Assembly (NCBI RefSeq): GCF_036785885.1 | Contig: NC_092329.1 | Coordinates: forward strand, 3,906,001-3,970,000 | Length of the DNA: 64,000 bases | Direction: 5' to 3' | DNA from: Coffea arabica | Taxonomy: Eukaryota; Streptophyta; Magnoliopsida; Gentianales; Rubiaceae | Part shown: positions 49,227 to 60,635 of the stretch, piece after piece | Numbering within the stretch: the stretch's first letter is position 1 | How the letters are laid out: the number at the start of each line of letters is the position of its first letter | The notes under the pieces: generated by a model | What the model was told of the DNA's origin: nothing | What the model saw: the letters and a program-made list of their open reading frames with translations, nothing else | The model's database searches: none | Position numbers and translations under genes: made by a program

Positions 49227-51544
49227 GACCAGGATGAATTCTTGAAATCTTAATCTATCAGGCAGTGTTGTAAGTTGTTGTCATGCTTATGCATGCAAGT
49301 CAAGCCCCTTTGTCTAGCGCAATTGCCTTAGGAAGGGATATAATTCTTGTGACGTGCCATGCCTTCTCTCTCTGTCTCTCAATGTTGAATATTTTGTAAC
49401 AGTAAGTGTATCTCTTAGAACCAAATGAAGTAGATAAATGCATGCAGTGAAAAAGCTGAATTGTGAGTATCATCATTCTCCAATTTTTCCTTCCTTACGC
49501 TTTTAACAGCATTCACTTTCATCTCCTGACACCTTCAAATCACAGCTAGTATTTAGTTCAATTCCTGAACAAATCTGCAATACGGCATCCTGAAGTTCTG
49601 TTGCTTGAACTCGGGAAAGGGGTCTGTTAGGTTTATTGTCAATGTAGTGATCACTCGGCAAGCTTGACCTTCGAGTTCGAGGCATTATAATTTCATGCCT
49701 TGTGTACGTAGACCTGTTGTCTGCAACAGCTTTGCCGCAGGTTCAGGTGCCATAAAACTGAAAACAAGCCAAATCAATGACACGCGGTAACTAGTTTAGT
49801 AGTGCTGGGAAAACTCTTACATATGATTTGGCCCCAAGGCTCAGTTGCTAGTGAAGGATGTGTTACAATGCCAATAGCACTGGCTACGCCAAGTCTTGGC
49901 TCGTTGAATATGACATGGGCAGTGCCATGCCATGCCATATCAAAGTCTTGCTATAAACATCATACTCGATGAGTTAAATGGTGTATTCACTTTTGGGCAT
50001 GAGAAATACTGCTTCAAGTTCCACAGGAAAAGCTTTGAGCTAACGCCTGTGCATCGCATTACAAAACCTTGACTATTAGCACCGAAAAACGTCTGCCAAT
50101 ATTCAGAAATGTAGCTAGGATAACGGACAAAAGCATGCTTCTCTCAAACCCGAAATGAGTTGTACACTTCTTCCTAAATGCGTGCGGGGTTCTGAGGATT
50201 ACTGTTGTTAATGTTTTCTTGCTTCGATACAAAGATCAAGGCTTGGAACTGCTTCCACCCTGAACCTCCCAGCAACGTAGGCAGAAAACCAGCGTCAGGA
50301 AGCCGTGGCGAAACCCCATTCCTTGTTCAGTTTAATTTGATCCAAGATCGCCCCATACGAGACCCATTTGAAGCATGCATATTACCTGTGATATGTAGCG
50401 TCTGAAAATTCCATGCCTTGACATTTTCCGTATACTATGAATTCTACTATTAGTATAATGTGAAACAAGTTATACAATCTGTAATTTATTTATTCATTAT
50501 GGGTACGTTGTGTTTTCCTTATCTTTGTTTCGAGCATCCAGCGTATAGAACCTACATAATATTAAGTTCTAATACGAGAGCAGTTGAGTAATTTTGGTGC
50601 ACCTTTCAACGTTCAAGAATGTCAGAGCCCAGCCTATTTTACACATAATTTGACGGTTTTTTCCCATTACTTCGAACAATAAATTAGCCTCGCAATCTAT
50701 TGCTTGGATCATAACAAACGATCCCTCCCCCCCACCACCAAAACAACAAAAACCCCACCTCGACTCCACTCTTCACCAAATTTCTACCATAGTCTCTGCA
50801 TGAGCGAGAACATAAATAGAATACTAAACTAAACCTCTCCTAGAAATGAATATAACAATTGTTACACTGGAGGAGTAATAAGCGCTGTGCCTAACATACT
50901 ATCTTTGATCGGATAAACCAGCTTTTCTGGATCTTTTTAAGCAAAACGCCTAACAATGCTGTCAAAAATTAGCCAGCTTTCAGGATTCCCCAAAGCTTCT
51001 ACATATATGAGCACGTATACACTTAGATGATATTGACAGTAAGAATGCCTCTTCCAGGAAATATGTTATCTAATGCCTTCTTCCAGGGAATATGTTATCT
51101 GCACATAATTTTCAAATTTCATTAACAGAAACATACATGTGAATATACAGACCGCGAACCTGAATTACTGTTGACAAAATACACCTGCAGGAAAACCAAA
51201 GAGACATTTCAGATTTATAAACACATACTCCTTGCACTAGAATGTTTACCAGAGCAAATAGAAGTATATCAAAAGCCCAGAGGACGTGAAGCCTATAAAA
51301 GCCAAGTATACAGTTGAGGAAATAAGAAAACATCCACCAGAAACATCGAAACATTGTATTCAATGGTCATAGTGTTGTAAGTAAAGAAGTTACAGGGAGC
51401 ATCATACAAAACACCCAACAGTTTGTTTTAACAAGCTGAGATCATCACCCATCAGTTCCCCTAAAATCAACCTATAGATACAAGCAACAACTACAACAAC
51501 CCAAGGTGGACTAGATATCTTTTCAGTGCCAGGCCATGAAATTA
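49227..51544. other. Between convergent deSI and LPEAT1 genes
   Basis: 3' flanks of both genes. A minus-strand frame at 49503-49685 (60 codons) is not recognised. A small ~31-bp-period duplication (CTTCCAGGAAATATGTTATC-like) lies at about 51050-51105. LPEAT1 3' UTR probably covers the right end. Confidence 0.45.
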
Positions 51545-54500
51545 TCAATCGTCTTTCTGATGCAAAACAGTAGGTATGCTAGTATTACCATTGAGAGCAG
51601 CATGATATACTCGTTTCTCAGCCAAGCCAATATCTGAGAGCACTAAACCACCCTGCATTGCACATCATAAATAAGAAATGAGACTGAATTAATCTAGTAA
51701 CTACAACAATATGATACAGGCATCCAGCATTGACACATCAATGACTTAGTGCTCTATTACCTCACTCTATTCCAAGGCTAACTGTGCTAATATCAGGACT
51801 ATCACGCCCATTTTTCATTGTTGAAACTTCCCTTTTACAAATCTCTTCATTTTGCAATTTACTTTTGTGTAAATACTACTCATTTTGTTAAAATTAACCC
51901 ACATGAATTGATCCGATCAAAATATACATCATCACATCCAACAAAATCATTTCACTAAAATCCTTGATTTAGCACTTTCAACAAGTACCCAAATGTCTGA
52001 AAGTAGAAATGAAATTCATGTGAGGCGTGTGACTTGTAGACATTTACTTTAACCAATGATTATTGATTAAAGCATCAGTAGAGTTTTATAGCACATCAAA
52101 CAAAAACTGATACCAATTGAAAGTAGGACTGTCCATTTCATCCACTGACCATAAACATCAATGATGGTCACACATTAAATCAAAATCCCTACCTCATGAG
52201 CCATTAACCTCCTGACGTTTTCTGCATAAAGCCTTGGATCATCCTTCTCTTGCTGTGACGGGTGATACACAGGTAGCTTTGTCACCTCCATGTAATTTAC
52301 AAATTGGCAGAGAAGGAAAAATACATGTCTCACCTGCATGAAGATATATTCATCAATATGAGTAGGTAAAATCCAAACCTGATCCTCTCTCAATATATGG
52401 TAGTATGCAGGGTGATTCCAATTGGGCCATGGACTACTGGTAGCGACCGAACACCTACCCAGTGTGTGCTTTACTTTTAAATCATATTGAAACAGGTGGC
52501 AGTCACCAAACTTTGCCATAACGTACAATCTGGTCTTTGAAAGAAAGAAAATGGCAAAAACTCCACAACTACCTAAACATTAACAAGTTCCTAAGCACAT
52601 TCTGATTATTTCAAGGAAGTGGCAGAAAAGCATCCAGGGGAGCATTTAAAGTGGGAACAAATGCAAGACTGTGTGATCAAGGATGTAAACATGATGAGCA
52701 GAACCAGCTAAACCTAGCTATGTGATCAAGAATGTAAATATAACAAGAAGATGAAAATACTCACTCCTGAAATGGAGTCCCAGGCAGGACTGAATCTCTG
52801 GTATGGATACCTTAAAATAACCGGGAGCACAGGAGCTTTTGCCAAAAAGGCACCAGTTTTAAATGGAAGGAGGAAGTCTCCGTTAGTTGTTGTGCCTTCT
52901 GCAAGCACAAAAAAGAAAACTGTTTAAGAGTAACTGCAGACTGAGAGAGCAAAACCAGGTCAAACATGTAAAAAGGTGATTTGAAAGAAGACACAATTCG
53001 TCAATTTGGTCATTATAGTTAATGTTCAGCCAGAGACAGTCTGTACCAACTGAATGTCAAGTTGAAGTAATGTAAAAGCAGTGGAACATCAAGGAAAAGC
53101 AAACCTCTGGTATTAATATACCGTCCAAGGAGAATGCAATATTCCCCTTGATCAAACATGTTAAAAATACTAGAGACATCTCAGGCTTTTGAGTTCCTTA
53201 AAGGGTGATGACCATAGTAAAACAACACCTGAATGAAGCAGCAGTCCATCTAAGCAAGTTTCCATCCACTTAAACAGTGTAATTTACTGCTCTGAGATTT
53301 GCTATCAATGCATTAATTCATGGAATATACAAGATTTCGTACATTTATTTGTGGAACACACAAAATTTTGTACATCAATTCATGAGACTCAAATCGGCTA
53401 GGTTTTGGCATCAGATGAACCTGCAGGCCACAAGAACAGAGAATATGTGGAGCAAAAGTGATATGCGTAGAAGTAGACTGACAGGCTGAGGGATTCTCCA
53501 GAAACAATTATGCAAACTTAAGAACGAAACTTCATGCCAATTAAGAATTTACATGACTAATAACCAACAATGGATATAATGAACAAGGAGCCATTTAACA
53601 GCTAATCAAAGTACAATTGAAATGTATGGCGAAATACAGGTTAGACTGCTGCAACTCTCGCGGATAAAAATGGAAATGAAAGTTGGACACGTAATTTCTT
53701 GCAACTTCACTTCTAGCCTCTCATTATATAAATGCTTCATATACAACCACAAGTACAATCACAAGTACCTAAGGCCTGTTACAACGCTCTGGCAGAAAAC
53801 CAATCGAATCAGAGATACTAACAGTCACTAAGGATGACTATCAGATGAAGCACTAAAAAGATAGGGAAAATAGCATCATAACAAAGAAAGAAGATAACCT
53901 GGGAAGAGCATCATCATAGGGGCATTCTTATCCTGATGAGCTTCCTTAATTCTGTCATTAACAATACCTGTGAGCATCATATATCTTAAATTAGAAAGCC
54001 AGGCAAACTAAAAAAATTAGACACTAATCGATTAGACATTTAGATCACCAAGCTTGTTTGAGAAAAAAATTTGAAATGACAGCCTGTCAGGCGTGATAGA
54101 ATAGAAAATTGCGTATTATGTATTTATAAAACATCTTCCGCCCTTACTGCTTTGCTTGATATGAAACTTTCACATGAAAATCAGCAGGTGAAAGTAACCT
54201 TTACCTTTAGCAAGCAATAACCGCCATGATGATCATAAGTTCAGGTTTTAACCATTTCAAGCAGATCAGCAGAAAAAGGAGTTTACCTGAGACACCTTTG
54301 AAGTCGGATGATTTCGACTCCCGTTGGACATAGACACAACCAAGGCATTTGCTGTAAAGAGAAGGTAAAGAATTTAAAGGCACCTACCACAAACTCAACT
54401 TCTGATAAACACGGGAGAAAAGGAAAGAATCCAGAACAGCATAATAATCATTTCTACAAGGCTCACAATTTCAGAATGTTTTGGACTGAAAAAAAACGCT

Positions 54501-56984
54501 CATTTCCTGAATAACGGCTCTAGAATTCAATTCATTTTTGCAAGTTGAATGCATTGAGAAACTATAAAGGAAGAATACTGCTCAACCAACTACACTAATT
54601 GATGACTCAGTTGGCATAAAGCTGACGTGATATATGCAAGTTACAGGAAAAGTCAAAACACAGGTGACAACAAAATTGAGACAATCACAATTTGGCTCTC
54701 TGCCAGCAGACAATAATTTCATATAAAATGTCACAAAACAACCTGGGGAGAAGAAGATATCTTTTCAGTTTTTCCTAAAAGAAGCTGCAATGGTCTACAA
54801 CTTAAGTAGCAAATGAATCCAGAGTGAACTAACCTGATGAGACCAATTAGAGGAAGTTTAGCCACTGATCTCTTCAATAATACAGACAGAGACATGATCA
54901 AGAAAAATAGAAAAGAAACATGTCAGTCAAATCAACAATAGAATAAGTATCAATTTCCTAATCCTAGGGAAACATTGATGTGCAAAAATTCAAAGACCTT
55001 GGCAACAAAGCTGGGAAAAGAAGATGACATGTGGTACAAGATATCCAAATAAGACACATGATTTGAAACAATCACTCCAGGTCTTGCAGAATCTTGTGAT
55101 TGATCTTTGGACTCAGCCTGGAAAAAAAATCAAGTTAAAACAATTTTCAATTTTCATAACAGAACCAGAACCTTTAGTTAATAATACAATCATATCGTAC
55201 AAGATATGCAGAAAGGTTGAGGAATAAAATAATTACTAGTGTACGAGTCAATAAAACTATGCAGACTAATTATCATCATAAAAGCATGACTCATTTCCTA
55301 ATCTTAAACTGCTAAAAGGAATTGAACACTTGGATCATAAAGAACCCCTACAGTGACTAGCAGTCATCTTACTTAACACCACTGGTTATTCTATCTACTG
55401 TATCTATCTAAAGTCCCCCTTAACACCCAAACATGTACTCGCTTTCTTTGAAAGATAAAGACAACTCACTCACCTCAAAGGGTTACTTCAGTTCAGTTCA
55501 TACAGGGTTTATTCTTTCACTATGCCCTCATTTATAACAACACGCATATATTATGGGCGGATTCACAAAACAGCGACTTTGAAAGCTTCAAATCAAGCAA
55601 ATTTCCGGAATGGTTTAATATCATATGGACCTTGAAGGACCCTCATCGTTTCATACTGTTAGCATCCAACAATAACAGACGCTAAAGGCAATATACCGGG
55701 AAGCAACAACATGTCCTTTAAATGAAGTAGGATATTGACATCCTATGGAAATATCCACCCACAATCACATACCCAAATTCATGCATACTTAAACTGTGAC
55801 ATATCTCAAAGGTTTCATTTTATGATAGTATAGTATAAACCTCTGACCGCAGAGATTCATGCAAAAATAACTAACTGTGCTGTTTCCCTTGCATACTTCT
55901 TCCCAACAGATGCTTCTGTTAGAAGTATGCCATTTTTAAAATCACTACAATATCTTCCTTCATCATTTAATGGCAACAATTAATGAGTTAGACCACCGTC
56001 CAAGAGCTTCAACCTCCAATTTTTCTGTGTTTAACCCACCAAAGTTGACAGCTTGTGAGTTCCTGAATATCCTAACTGTTTCCAGTCAAAGAGATTAATG
56101 CATGACATCAAGCTCCAAACTTTATCACATTTCTCATCCAAAATAGTCCACACTTCAGCAACCTAAGCTTCCCAAAAAAAATTGAATTAGAAAATTCTAT
56201 CACGCAGATACGCATTCGAACAAGCTGTTGAATAAATTTAAAAGACCAGCGACTGAACTTCAAGTAAAGAAGTTTCAAAAGCACATGCACGCGCATTGAA
56301 CACCAATTACACTACATAAAATTTCCAGATAAGTAAAGAAGTTTCAAAAGCACATGCACGCGCATTGAACACCAGTTACACTAAATAAAATTTCCAGATA
56401 ATTCAGTAAATTAGAAGCAATACCGAAAAGGATACCTGGGTACCAAACTTCCCATTGAAACTAACATCCACGATGTCCCGATGAGTTTCGCTAATCCAAT
56501 AAAACCCGAAAATAAAAAGCAGAGCCCGAGAACAAAATCTCCCGGTTTGGACGATCACAGCCCTCCTCCACCCACCCATGTGAGCATAATCCTCCTGCTC
56601 ATCCTCCCGATTCGGAGCCAAAAACGCTGTACAAATCCTACAAATGAAGTAATAAAGCACCAGCACCGTCAACCCAGACACCACCCTCAAAGGCACCAGC
56701 GTCACCAGGGCCAAACCCAGGAGCAGCTTCTCCACCCAGGGCAAATCGCCCCGACCCATTACCCCATAAACATCGCGCCTGACGTAGGCGGCATACTTCT
56801 TCTCCAGCTCTTCAATGTCAGGGGCGGTCGTGGTGGCGGGGTTCTGGGTCGGGCCGGGGGGCACAGGTTCGGGTTTGAGAAGCGGGCGGTCATCTTTTGT
56901 TAAGTTATCATCGACGGGTGGGGACCGCTGGGTAGGTTGAATTTGAGCTGGATTCGGGTTAAGGGTTTTGAGCTCGGACTCCAT
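51545..56984 (-). CDS. LPEAT1: Lysophospholipid acyltransferase LPEAT1-like
   Basis: An ER membrane acyl-CoA:lysophosphatidylethanolamine acyltransferase of the PlsC/LPLAT superfamily. Eight exons on the minus strand: 56984-56436, 55117-54998, 54871-54834, 54351-54287, 53967-53899, 52898-52765, 52333-52193, 51652-51545; 407 residues, near the ~398 of Arabidopsis. The N terminus is Pro-rich and probably cytosolic; hydrophobic segments follow (VEKLLLGLALVTLVPL, GLTVLVLYYFICRI). The acyltransferase motif HX4D is HVSYLD at 203-208. The substrate-binding FPEGTTTNG is split by intron 5 and begins near 279. APVLPVILRYPY is the later conserved block. All joins keep frame. A 69-bp tandem duplication sits in intron 1 just after exon 1. 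The protein looks complete. Confidence 0.94.
56262..56399 (+). repeat. Tandem duplication, 69-bp unit
   Basis: Bases 56262-56330 recur at 56331-56399 with two substitutions. Each copy carries GCACATGCACGCGCATTGAA. It lies in intron 1 of LPEAT1, about 40 bases from the splice donor. Confidence 0.93.
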
Positions 56985-57697
56985 TTATTTAGGAATAATT
57001 TAGATCAAACAAAAATACTAGCAGAGAAGAATTGAGCAGAGTTACAGTAACTTGATTAAATTATGATTGGAAAGCCATTAAGGTCTTTCATATTTTGGTT
57101 AGCAGTAAAAAATCCCAGAGAAGAGGAGAGGAGAAAGAAGAGAGGAAGGTTGGAGTTGAGTACTTTTGTTCTCTTTTTGTGTTTAGAGCTCTCAATTATT
57201 CCTTCAGTCCTACTGGGGCGGGTTGAGGAGAAGGGTGGGGGGGGTGGGGGGTTTGTCCTTAGATCTAAGGAAGAAAAACCCGACAGGATAGCGATAGTGA
57301 TAACATGGCGATGGGTTGTTTTTGGGTCACTGTGGCTGCTACGAATGAGGGTCGATTGCGTGCGTGTCAAATTTTTTCAAGGAAACGAAATCTTTTCCAT
57401 AAGGTGGCGATGGGATGGGCATCTGATACGATGAGGAAACTCCCTTTGGTCAGTTTGATTTGATTCAGGAAAGTAGACGAAATCTAAGTGGTATTTGGAT
57501 TCGTGTTGGTGGAATACTCATTGTACAAGGAAAGAATTCTAATAGAAGGTTTCCATATAGATGGTTAGTTCCATACTCTTACAAGGATGCGTCCACTTTC
57601 GGCATAAATTGTTCACATTTAGCATATTGTGTAATTAAGGAAGCACATAGGAGTATCACCTAAGAATCACCTCACTATTATAACAGATTATTGCCCG
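56985..57697. other. LPEAT1 promoter side, no gene recognised
   Basis: Upstream DNA of the minus-strand LPEAT1 gene. A guanine-rich run at 57233-57252 (plus strand) lies about 250 bases upstream of the ATG. The frames at 57056-57434 and 57460-57663 show no known domain. Confidence 0.4.
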
Positions 57698-57838
57698 CGC
57701 TGGATAGCTCGACTGGATTCCGCTTTGATTTGAGTCCCAATTGTTATCATCTTGGACATCGATTGGGTCGTTCTACCTAGACGCTATGGGATTAGTCGGC
57801 TGTGGATCCGGATACCCATAATGTCGAAAATATATATA
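57698..57838 (+). mobile_element. Old SINE copy, family A
   Basis: GATAGCTCGACTGG (A box), GATTTGAGTCCC (B box) and the 3' part GGGATTAGTCGG...GGATCCGGATACCC...ATGTCG before an A-rich tail match the SINE at 21936-22132 in order and spacing. The tail is decayed (AAAATATATATAAAA). Possible eroded duplications are AACAGATTATTGC upstream and AACAAATTGTTTGC downstream. It is older than the 22-kb copy. Confidence 0.7.
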
Positions 57839-59258
57839 AAACAAATTGTTTGCTTCTAAAACTAGATGAGTAAAACTTATATCCTTGCCTTTCTATGTTG
57901 CGTCTCTCATGTCTAACAAGCTTGTCTGCATAGGAAGCATAAAGCATCTTCAATAAGAATAGTGAAGTAAAGATGACGATGGTTATGCAAAATTAGGACT
58001 CTGTCTGTGTATGCTGATAAACAAAGGCGTGAACTCAAATATGACTGCAGTTGGACGTGTATGCTGCCAAACAAAGGCGTATAGATGATGATGATGATGA
58101 TGATGGTTATGTAAAATTACAAGCACTGTGTCTGAAGGAACCTCATGAATCTAGGAGCTTTGCTCAAAGATACTGAAAGTTACATTGCTGAAACTGAAAC
58201 TGTCACAATTGGCAGGAGTCTCTGATGCGGGTGGATCTACAGCGCGCACTCACATTCTCAGAAACAAGTGCTAATCTGTCAAGAGTGCATCCATGAGGTT
58301 GAGATATTGAAAGACCAAAACTTTTTTTCTCTACCGAGTTTAAACCAACCAAACTTTTTTTTTTGTGAAAAAAAAAAAGAGAGTTTCCTAGAACTCTGAG
58401 ACGGGCACATATGGTTAAATTTATCTCACCCGGCGAAGGCAAGCCAAATTTATATGCTGAAGCACAAATGAGTTCTCAGTGATATTCAAATTTTTAACTA
58501 TGGCTGCATGGACAGTTCCAAACACCACTTACTACATAGTTGTCGTAATTTAACAATGGATATCCCCTGCAAATGAACTACACATCCAATGGATTCATCC
58601 AGTAATGCAACAAAATTTTCCCGTCCCAAGTCAATAATCCAAGCAAGTTCCCATTTTTACTCGTCAAAATGCTGAATGTTTCTACTGTATGAACTTAAAA
58701 ACGTGCCCAATTATTTCACCATACCTTTTCAACTGGCGTTCTCAACAGACTAATTATTGCACAATGGATGTATATTTTCTCTCTCTCGCAAAACACGAAC
58801 ACCTAAAGCTCAAGTGCACAATTATGAATCAAAGTTCTGCAAACTGAAACCAAATCTGATATGCCTCCAACCTGTGATAAGACAATCTTAACTCGTCCAG
58901 CATTTCACTTCATTTCCTTTACAATTCTCACCGACAAAATATGAGCTCAATGACCCATTTTAACCAAGAGTCACCTAACTTTTCAAAGATATGCAAAGCA
59001 TAAATCACGAGAAAGTGCCCACAAAACAAGAACCCTCAGCTCTGGCATTGCAAAAGATAAATATGTCATTATTTGTGAATGAATAGATTAGCAGAGAACA
59101 CAAAGGACCATACAATTTTTGGGGTCCGTTTATCGTCAGTATACCAAAATTACAACAATTCCGTCAACCATCATTTTCACTGATCTTTTCTCTATAACAA
59201 TCAAGTGGTATCTTATGATCAATCATCTAGTACCCTGTTTTATTTCCCGGCTCTAAAA
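57839..59258. other. PEX11A 3' side; no gene recognised
   Basis: It contains duplicated short blocks at 57970-58140 (GTGTATGCTG..AAACAAAGGCGT twice, and GATGGTTATG.AAAATTA twice) and a GAT repeat at about 58085-58104. The minus frame 58203-58442 is not recognised. The PEX11A 3' UTR is at the right end. Confidence 0.45.
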
Positions 59259-60026
59259 CTAGCAAGAAATCCAATTTTTGTGAGTACTAATGATAGCTGA
59301 CAACAGCCCAGCTGACGAAATCAAGAGAGGAGCCAACAGCCTTCCTTTACCATCACGAATATCAGCCAAAGCCATCAAACTATCAGCCAAATCTTGAACA
59401 ACGGAAAGCCTCTTCAACAACTTCTTCTCCTTTAGCTTCCTCAACTTCTCCAGTTCCTCGGCACAACCGATTCCCCTCAGCGCAGAAATCTTTACAATCG
59501 ACATCAAACAAGCCTCATCTTCATTGATCCTCTTCAATTCCCTCACCTTCAGACTCACACTCCCAATATACCCAATAAACTCTAACCAAGCACTCATTTT
59601 CTGCAACCGATTCAAATTCTTCTTATCAATCAGACCCGCCTTAGCTAGCCAAACAAACTGTTCGATAAAATAGTACAATCCCTCTCCTCCATAAGCAATG
59701 ATCGAAAAGGTCAAATCTTGATGGGATGAAAAGCAAGAAAAGCGAAGGGCATTAACATCTTGGACGAATTTACCTAGGCGAAAGGCTTTCCGACTGAGGC
59801 CGACGCTGGACTCGAATGATTTGAGCCGGGGAGTAATGGTCTGGCCGTCGGATAAAAAGGAAGATGCCAGGATGATTTTTGTAGCGTATCTTGAGATTTT
59901 CAATAGCTTATCGACTCCATCGCGTCTGGCTAAGTAGGCTTCGAGTCGAAGCAAAAAGTCTCGATTTTTGGCGCCGTTGGAAATTGGATTTTGCGAAGAC
60001 GACGGAGGCGATGCTTTTGCTTCCAT
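59259..60026 (-). CDS. PEX11A: Peroxisomal membrane protein 11A (PEX11)
   Basis: PEX11 proteins bend and elongate the peroxisome membrane before division. A single uninterrupted 255-residue frame, near the usual 235-250. After a Ser/Pro-rich start comes the PEX11 domain: [24 protein letters not shown], then [20 protein letters not shown] (amphipathic helix region), a hydrophobic middle and a C-terminal segment [18 protein letters not shown] expected to span the membrane. Sequence and length fit plant PEX11A rather than the PEX11C/D/E group, which tends to end in a Lys-rich tail. The start is the first ATG, 60026. The gene looks intact and independently transcribed. Confidence 0.92.
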   Translation of the reverse strand: MEAKASPPSSSQNPISNGAKNRDFLLRLEAYLARRDGVDKLLKISRYATKIILASSFLSDGQTITPRLKSFESSVGLSRKAFRLGKFVQDVNALRFSCFSSHQDLTFSIIAYGGEGLYYFIEQFVWLAKAGLIDKKNLNRLQKMSAWLEFIGYIGSVSLKVRELKRINEDEACLMSIVKISALRGIGCAEELEKLRKLKEKKLLKRLSVVQDLADSLMALADIRDGKGRLLAPLLISSAGLLSAIISTHKNWISC

Positions 60027-60493
60027 TGCTGCCGGATTATACAGGCCGGAACTGACTTGAGAAAGTTTCGAAATGAGAAGGAAAGAAAAAAGAAAAAAGT
60101 ACGGAAATGAGAAGGAAAGACGATGTTCTGGTTTCTGTCGTTATACGACGTAGTATAAAGTTGTTCGGGTTATTCCAGTATGTTAAAGAGAGCAACTGGC
60201 TCGAGTGGGTGAAACGGACTGAAGTGATTGGAGAGTGACTTTCACGTTGAATGGAGGTGCGTGTACGCTAATCGGAAGGGATTTTGCGTTGAAAACTTGT
60301 TTTGCGTGCCAAAATAGTGCAGTCGTCATCGGAAGTGGTTCTTGGGCTAGTGACATCTACCAAATTTTGGGCTGCGGTTGCCCCAACCTTCATTTGTGTA
60401 TTGGACCGTATGTTGAGGTCTCTCAAAGACTCAATCAATGTCCATTTAGAAAACCCCACAAAGCCCGAAGTTTAATTTTGTCGATCTACTTTT
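60027..60493 (-). promoter_or_regulatory. PEX11A upstream region
   Basis: Non-coding promoter side. The plus frame 60235-60495 shows no domain I recognise. Confidence 0.35.
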
Positions 60494-60635
60494 AGGTGAG
60501 GTTTGAATTGCTATTGTTTAGGAGTTTTTTATTAGAAAAATATATTGAAGTAATTTAATATATATAAAATAAAAAAATATATGTTCATGAAAATGTAAAA
60601 ATATTTCGATAGAAAGTGCAATCCAAACACCGCCT
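60494..60635. mobile_element. Candidate MITE, hAT-like ends
   Basis: An AT-rich ~140-bp block bounded by imperfect inverted ends, AGGTGAGGTTTGAATTGC and GCAATCCAAACACCGCCT (about 14 of 18 pairs). Flanks CTACTTTT and TTACTGTT agree at 6 of 8 places, the hAT duplication length. The GTTTGGATTGC end motif is common in plant miniature elements. It is old and its borders are uncertain. Confidence 0.5.

Noticed and set aside
49503-49685. 60-codon minus frame MPRTRRSSLPSDHY...
   Set aside because: Looks protein-like but is unrecognised and isolated in the deSI 3' flank.
57056-57434. Opposed frames of 104 and 123 codons near the LPEAT1 promoter
   Set aside because: Low-complexity, guanine-tract-driven sequence without domains.
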